DNA of 20,950 nt, taken from positions 1 through 20,950 of the forward strand of contig QEYB01000326.1 in the NCBI GenBank assembly GCA_017562135.1, given 5' to 3'. A program made the position numbers and the translations under genes. The DNA is from Dipylidium caninum. Taxonomy: Eukaryota > Platyhelminthes > Cestoda > Cyclophyllidea > Dipylidiidae. Shown here one piece after another: positions 16,500 through 20,950 of the stretch (within the stretch, counting starts at the first letter, position 1; each line of letters starts with the position of its first letter). Under the pieces are notes generated by a model. The model ran no database searches and was not told the origin of the DNA. It was given only the letters and a program-made list of their open reading frames with translations.

Positions 16500-16641
16500 G
16501 AGTGAAGAGGCTTTTATGGGTCGACATGAGCACAACATGCGTCAAGGTGGAGGGCTCCGCACATCCAGTTTGCATCACAGGGCTAATCGAAGACACTTGG
16601 AATAGTATGGGTGGGGCACGCAACAGCCACTATCAGCATGA
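16500..16641 (-). CDS. Probable middle exon of the CoA-transferase gene
   Basis: The family protein has about 47 residues between the NPLV block and the SGVGGQ block. This minus-strand stretch has 142 nt, the same size, and the right splice phases on both sides: it completes the G left by the exon ending at 17310 and leaves a C for the exon starting at 10949. It reads VMLIVAVACPTHTIPSV in one frame, similar to the expected MLDVAYxNDTHxI. After a one-base shift it reads VSSISPVM (compare VTAINSAL), then LTHVVLMSTHKSLFTR (compare LTGQVxADSIGxKLFSG). The acceptor (TTGAG, ending 16642) and donor (GTTGAA from 16499) are mediocre. The match is weaker than in the flanking exons, with a possible insertion of about seven residues, so this is a candidate and not a firm call. 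Confidence 0.45.
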
Positions 16642-17309
16642 CTCAAGCCGCGTGGGCAACAAACGTCACACAAATAAATCCACATAATGTCCTTTTTGTA
16701 GAGTATGAGCATTTATTATCCACTGTCTATACATTTTTAAGCCGAAATTTGATTACAAAACTCAATATATTTTATCGTTTTACTTCGGAAACGTATTCCG
16801 GATTTAACCCAAACACGAAATTTAGAATTCATTAAACATTACGATCCCTTGAAAACAAAAAAATCTGCATACTAAAAAATAACAATATATACTAGAGGAT
16901 GTGAATTGGTCAATTCTAAGTACGTCAACCTATGAAAACAGAGGATGCTTTAATGGAATAATCTAGTTTTCATTTAGTAATAAAAAATACCGTTATTTAA
17001 AATTAACGATGGTAGTTAAACACTCGTAATTAATGTTGGATTTCGGCGTTATCTTGAACTTTTTCAGGTAAGCATTGAATAAATAACGGCAAATAAGGAT
17101 AGCAAAAAATTTGTGCTTCTATGCTCCTATATTTCCATCCACAAAGAATAAATCAATCTCAACTTCGAATAACAAATAAGACGTTGACAAAATGACCGTT
17201 TTGCAATTAGGTAGAGATTGGGATAGAAAGTGTAAAATAATTTATACATTAGCAAAACACTAAATCATTTTTTCAACACTAAAGAAATATTCCTGGCACC
17301 AAGACATAC
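16642..17309. other. AT-rich intron of the CoA-transferase gene
   Basis: The piece lies between two CoA-transferase exons, begins (minus strand) with a GTATGT donor at 17309, and is strongly AT-rich. No gene, repeat family or RNA is recognised in it. Confidence 0.5.
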
Positions 17310-17740
17310 CTACAAGTGGATTCTCACTAATGAAAATCGTAAATGGCGTTTAGTTCCAACAGCGTAGCTAGCTTGCTATTTCGGCCCTTACGAAAACCTG
17401 TTTGTGCTTGTTGTGATGACGCCTAGGTTGATTTCAGATCGGACGATGCCATCAAATATGTTTTCAGCATGAACGCCCAAATCCTTGTGGTCACGCAAAT
17501 GAGCTGTCACTTTCGTGAGGTATTGCTACCAAATCCCAATTGAATTGTTCACATTGGCACCGTCTTCGATTAATTCATTCTGCAATAATTGATAGCCTAT
17601 GGTTTGATAATAGTTGTCGGTCTTGGCGATGGGACCTCGAATACGGATTCAGAGCCCTGAAACGAGAAATGTCAATTGTGGCTTGAACATGAATGGCAGA
17701 GTCGCCGTTATGTGATGGGAGCCTGGGAGATTCACTTGAG
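17310..17740 (-). CDS. Acetyl-CoA hydrolase/4-hydroxybutyrate CoA-transferase family, central exon with active-site region
   Basis: On the minus strand a good acceptor (tgatttcacacag) ends at 17741. The exon then reads, through several frame changes, QVN..PRLPSHNGDSAIHV (compare AQVNPxMPRxxGDSxIHV), VFEVPSPRPT, IGYQLLQNELIEDGAN near 17555-17605, HLRDHKDLGVHAE near 17464-17500, GVITTSTN, AVGTKR near 17340-17360 and ISENPLV, ending in a GTATGT donor at 17309. These are successive blocks of the family's N-terminal and central domains. The Glu of the HxE motif, which in the Clostridium 4-hydroxybutyrate CoA-transferase is the residue that carries CoA (from memory, Glu238), is present as HAE. The glycine-rich GIGxIP loop is damaged by two shifts near 17525-17545. 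Breaks are mostly single-base indels. It could be a decaying gene copy, but the conserved blocks and good splice sites favour an active gene read with errors. Confidence 0.82.
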
Positions 17741-17794
17741 CTGTGTGAAATCACATGAAATAAACGATTATCACGCTAACATAATACATTCAAC

Positions 17795-17935
17795 CAAACG
17801 ACTATCTCTCAGCGCTCCTTATGGCCGATCGAGCACTCCCAACAGCTGACAACAAGAGTGCAAACCGTGTTGTCAGGTGGTTTTGATACCATAATTAAAG
17901 CGTATTAAAAGGAACGAGGCTTATTCCGAAATAGA
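17795..17935 (-). CDS. Acetyl-CoA hydrolase/4-hydroxybutyrate CoA-transferase family, upstream exon
   Basis: The minus strand reads ILFRNK near 17920-17938, then LVPFN, then ALIMVSKPPDNHG (compare DVALIxVSPPDxHG). It continues with CTL..VS and SAVGSARSAIRSAE (compare SVDxARSAIRSA), each after a one-base shift, and an IVV end. A GTTGAA donor begins at 17794, and the 54-nt intron to 17741 keeps the AQVN junction in phase. This is the block just before the GDSxIHV segment in the family, so it is contiguous with the next exon. The 5' edge is not settled: the family's FLSEIP block should precede ILFRNK, and instead a long C-rich tract (minus strand) begins about 15 nt upstream. N-terminal exons were not found. 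Confidence 0.7.
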
Positions 17936-17951
17936 ATAGCGGTATAAATCA

Positions 17952-17981
17952 GGGGGGGAGTGGGGGGGGAGGGGGGGGGGG
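17952..17981 (+). repeat. Interrupted G-runs (7, 8 and 11 G), G-quadruplex-capable
   Basis: Three long G tracts separated by one to three bases. On the opposite strand this is a C-rich pyrimidine tract lying directly upstream of the CoA-transferase exon at 17935-17795, so it may be part of that exon's 3' splice region. Exact run lengths are uncertain. Confidence 0.85.
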
Positions 17982-18180
17982 TAGAGGAGCAATTTGGAAT
18001 ATAATCAGCAGTCCCTCATTATATAGCGTTTCGACAGTTACTGACCTAAACTCTATGAAGTAAGGCTTGTTAACTCTGCTTCCATAAGCCGGTTGTCATT
18101 CTTATTCTTCACGGAAATTCTTCCGCTATGTAAGGAGTGGACCAAGAGGATAAAAATTTTTTTTTTCAAATTTTTTTAAG

Positions 18181-18613
18181 TCGTTTCTCACTTACATGGG
18201 ATAATAGCATCCATGCAGTGACAAAGCTGGTGTTCGAAAGTGGCTCCCTTGCAGAAATATATTTGTCCCTAGGAAAGAGGATTGATGCTCTAGAAGCCAT
18301 ACCATCTTCCAATTCGGCAAATATTTCAGACGGCTTGAAGAAGATCCACTTTGGGTTAGTGGTCGGGTATCGAGCAGATGGTTCATTATGGACGATAGAC
18401 GTCGCAACGAGGCGGACAGAAGTCGATCTAACGTACAACACCAAACTGAAAGAGCTTTTATGTGATTTCTTGCAACAAATAGCATTATTGAAAAATCCTG
18501 TCAAGGTTGCGAGAAGACCATTGATGACCCATCTTTATGTTAGTTTAACACGGCAAAACACAATTGCGTTACGTTGTTTTATATTACACCAGGGTTATTT
18601 TGTTGCGTTATAA
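18181..18613 (+). CDS. Terminal exon of an unrecognised protein-coding gene
   Basis: An open frame of 144 codons runs to TAA at 18611-18613 and overlaps an AATAAA. The protein includes SIHAVTKLVFESGSLAEIYL, LGKRIDALEAIPSS, KIHFGLVVGYRADGSLWTID and KLKELLCDFLQQIALL. It looks like a soluble mixed alpha/beta protein with no signal peptide or membrane span in this part. The frame stays open leftwards to 18137, but without ATG. I prefer a splice model in which GTAAGG at 18130 and TTTTTTTAAG ending at 18180 bound a 51-nt intron. An upstream exon ending at 18129 would then read PVVILILHGNSSA in phase with it. I do not recognise the family. Its strand is opposite to the CoA-transferase exons 0.25 kb to the left, so it is either a neighbour or nested in that gene. 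Two minus-strand frames overlap it (18166-18504 and 18192-18485) and look like shadows. Confidence 0.55.
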
Positions 18614-18618
18614 ATAAA
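18613..18618 (+). terminator. Poly(A) signal overlapping the stop codon of the 18.2-18.6 kb gene
   Basis: AATAAA begins at the last base of the TAA stop and is followed by a T-run (18620-18625), as expected for a downstream element. This implies a 3' UTR of only a few tens of bases. Confidence 0.5.
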
Positions 18619-18619
18619 G

Positions 18620-20950
18620 TTTTTTACAAAATGGTGGGGGTAGGCTTTTGACTTGATATTTGGATCTCCCCACAACTTGGGCCTGAATTCCCTGACTTGC
18701 AATTTATTACCTTTCTTAATAAATTGTCGATGATAATTAGTGATTAATATTTATAAGATTCAAGATAGTGTTAAATGATTCCTATAGGTCTATTGGACTC
18801 AAAATGAAACAACCTAAAACACGTAGGTCATGAGCGACCGCTCGGCATTCGACTTCCGGGACACGGCGTGGTGTGGTATATTTCTTTGGGCTTTTGGAAA
18901 GATTAGGGGAGTTTGCATTTAAATCTCGTCATCTGCCCTTTTAATGACCTCCAGTCAAAATGAACTTAAATGTTCTTCTGTTACACAATAATTAAATGAA
19001 TATGAAATTAGCATTGTGTCACCCCTCACAATATGACACGGAAAATTGCAGAACAATAGCGGCTCCTTAGTAAGGATCATTTTCGGGCCAAATTAAATGC
19101 CATTAGAACTATACTTTATTCTTTCGAACCTTTTGCTCCCACCCTCCACGTCATATTCAATGATAAAATAAATACAATATTTAAGTATTGCACCATTTAA
19201 ATTCTTTCTCTGAGAAATAAACTTGAATTTGTACTGCACATGAAACCTTAATCTAAACTTCTTTTGTAGTTATACCTCCGTGATATTCTTTTTACTCTAT
19301 GTCATTAGCCGGACTCCCCCAAGTGGTGTGCTCGCGCCTTCAGATCAAGGCTAAACCCGAACAATTGTCCAATTAAGCATTTGAATTTTTGATGCCTTTA
19401 TTCCTACGAAATTTATACCCGTAACACGTCACCATGCTTCTGCCTGCCTTCATAAGGCGGGGCCCGTATCCTAAGAGTTCTACTCAGCACGCCCTCCTGG
19501 CCGCTTCGATAAAGCCATCCTCAAGACCATATTTCACGCCAGGCGTGTATCGTGATCTTGACATCATCCAACCAAACCTCCATAAGCCCATCACCAGCGG
19601 AGCATCCTAGTAGACCAGATTAAATGTTAATAGTCGTACGTACCTTATTCTCCAACGCAAATGTTATGGAAATAGTTTCCAATTGCTATTCGCCCACTTA
19701 CCTTCTTGAGTACGTCCTACAACTTTAGTTACCACAGCAACCTCTCGCGCTCTGATCGACTTTCCATAACACTAGCATTGGCAGGATTATGCTACTATGT
19801 CTTTTTTAACCGCATCAGATAAAATTCATTTGCTACTGTCCGAGCGTGACCTTTCTCATAAATGCTCACTAGCCACTAATACCCTATGTGCGAGCAACGA
19901 ATTCCACCCATGCCTCGTTGTGAATTAATTTTTTTCGCCACCGCCAATATCATTTTCCTAAACAAGTTCATTCACACTCACAGTCCGCTCAGTAAAATTT
20001 AGGCGCGCTATCTTTGATAGTGCACTCAACACATTTTTGGCAAGTAACGGCAATGTGCCAAGTGACAACAAATGGATTGCGTTTAGAGGAGATTGAGTGA
20101 TGGCTTGTAGTAAGCGTCGTTCCTGATCGATGAATCGCCGATGGTTAGGCGGTCGAACACCACTGCCTTGAAAACCTTTTCTTTACTTACTGCGTTTCAA
20201 TACGTTAGGGTTTCAATCTTTATGTTTTATCATCTATCTGCATTTTTCGGGAGTCGGCGAAGTTCTGATCTTTGAAATTGTTGTACGAGAAAATTATGAT
20301 AAAGGATAACCCTGAAGTCAGTCATGTTCTAGGGTTATGATTAGAGTATTTTAGTAATTTCAGCCTGTCATCAACTTTTTATTCTTAACGCCTAACTGAT
20401 TTTGTATTTCACAATCTCGACTAGGACCTTTCTGAAGGGATTGAATATGTGATAACAACAGACAATTACAATACACCAAATTAACACGTTAAATAAACAT
20501 GCATGTATACGTTGCCTAAGTTGCTGCTATTTTGGATCGTCAGATATTTCACAGAAATGCCTAAATTGACTGTGTAAATTTTACCGTTAAGGCAAAGTTT
20601 AACCTGCTCCTGGTTATGGGAAACTCAATACGAAGTGTCGCCTAAACCGCCGGTACTATATGTTTTGTTGTATTATCAGAAATGACATTTCTTCGGATCG
20701 TTGTGTCAAACAACGGTGGGCATTTGCATTTAGACTCCTATTGGGCACACTTAACCCTCGGATGGATATAATGACGTCACATATAGATGTAATGATTTTC
20801 AAAGCAAAAACTGTATGGTCTATGTGACTAATTCCGGATTGGAAAATAAGTTTAAGCCCGACCAAGTGGATATCTACTGATGCAGAGTTTGGACCAAGGG
20901 GTAGCACGAACACTGCGCATGGACCGATATTCTAGTCGGCAATCAGACTT
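18620..20950. other. AT-rich stretch without a firm gene
   Basis: No frame gives a recognisable conserved protein. The missing N-terminal exons of the CoA-transferase, if present, should be here on the minus strand; I searched for the GDxVFxHGxxATP and FRxNSxFxG blocks by eye and did not find them. Minus-strand open stretches at about 19965-20182 and 20656-20913 have no known motif. One exon-like pair at 19484-19767 is listed separately. No tRNA, rRNA or array repeat is seen. Confidence 0.45.
19484..19767 (-). other. Possible two-exon fragment with weak resemblance to ribosomal protein eS28
   Basis: On the minus strand, ATG at 19767 is followed, after one frame shift, by AREVAVVTKVVGRTQEG and a consensus donor AAG|GTAAGTGGG at 19702/19701. 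A possible acceptor (CTACTAG) ends at 19607, giving a 95-nt intron, and the joined frame continues LMEVWLDDVKITIH in phase. After another shift it reads VKYGLEDGFIEAARRAC then TGA (19486-19484). eS28 has LAxVTKVLGRTGSQG, VRVEFLDD and a C-terminal EREARRL, so the order and spacing are similar. However, eS28 is normally almost invariant and this match is poor. It may be a decayed copy, another OB-fold protein, or chance. Confidence 0.2.

Noticed and set aside
19965..20182. About 70 codons open on the minus strand without ATG
   Set aside because: A frame this long is expected by chance in a window of this size, and a second frame there also looks protein-like. No motif supports either.

Overview
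The window reads as metazoan nuclear DNA, most probably from a parasitic flatworm and perhaps a tapeworm. Three conserved animal genes can be recognised, all split by GT-AG introns. Where introns can be measured they are very short and fall into two size groups: about 32-40 nt and about 60-76 nt. From memory, flatworm and especially cestode genes show this pattern (peaks near 36 and 73 nt). There is no bacterial operon structure, no ribosome-binding-site spacing, no CRISPR array, and no tRNA or rRNA that I can see.

Layout. (1) Positions 1501-2749, minus strand: the 5' part of a KDM5/JARID1 histone H3K4 demethylase gene, with its start codon, JmjN domain, ARID domain and linker; the PHD and JmjC exons were not found to its left. 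(2) 2750-5162: a non-coding interval between two divergent genes. (3) 5163-6986, plus strand: a complete RUVBL2 (Reptin) gene in eight coding exons, followed by a poly(A) signal. (4) 7053-10689: no gene recognised; the base composition becomes GC-richer after about 8 kb. (5) 10690-17935, minus strand: dispersed exons of an acetyl-CoA hydrolase/4-hydroxybutyrate CoA-transferase family gene. This is the family that includes the helminth mitochondrial acetate:succinate CoA-transferase. A roughly 5.5 kb intron holds a dead mariner transposon, a CA microsatellite and several G-runs. (6) About 18181-18613, plus strand: the last exon of an unrecognised gene whose stop codon overlaps its poly(A) signal. 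(7) 18620-20950: AT-rich, with only one weak exon-like pair.

The main technical observation is that the conserved genes are broken almost only by single-base gains or losses in homopolymer runs. RUVBL2 has 15 such sites (13 gains, 2 losses) in about 1.43 kb of exon, yet its protein is otherwise very well conserved and all splice phases close. This looks like uncorrected sequencing error rather than pseudogene decay, and ordinary ORF calling would miss all three genes.

The genes have no shared pathway: two are chromatin factors (KDM5, RUVBL2) and one is a mitochondrial energy enzyme. I found no credible new molecular system here. The most useful results are the hidden genes, the error pattern, the mariner inside the CoA-transferase intron, and the unidentified gene near 18.2-18.6 kb.
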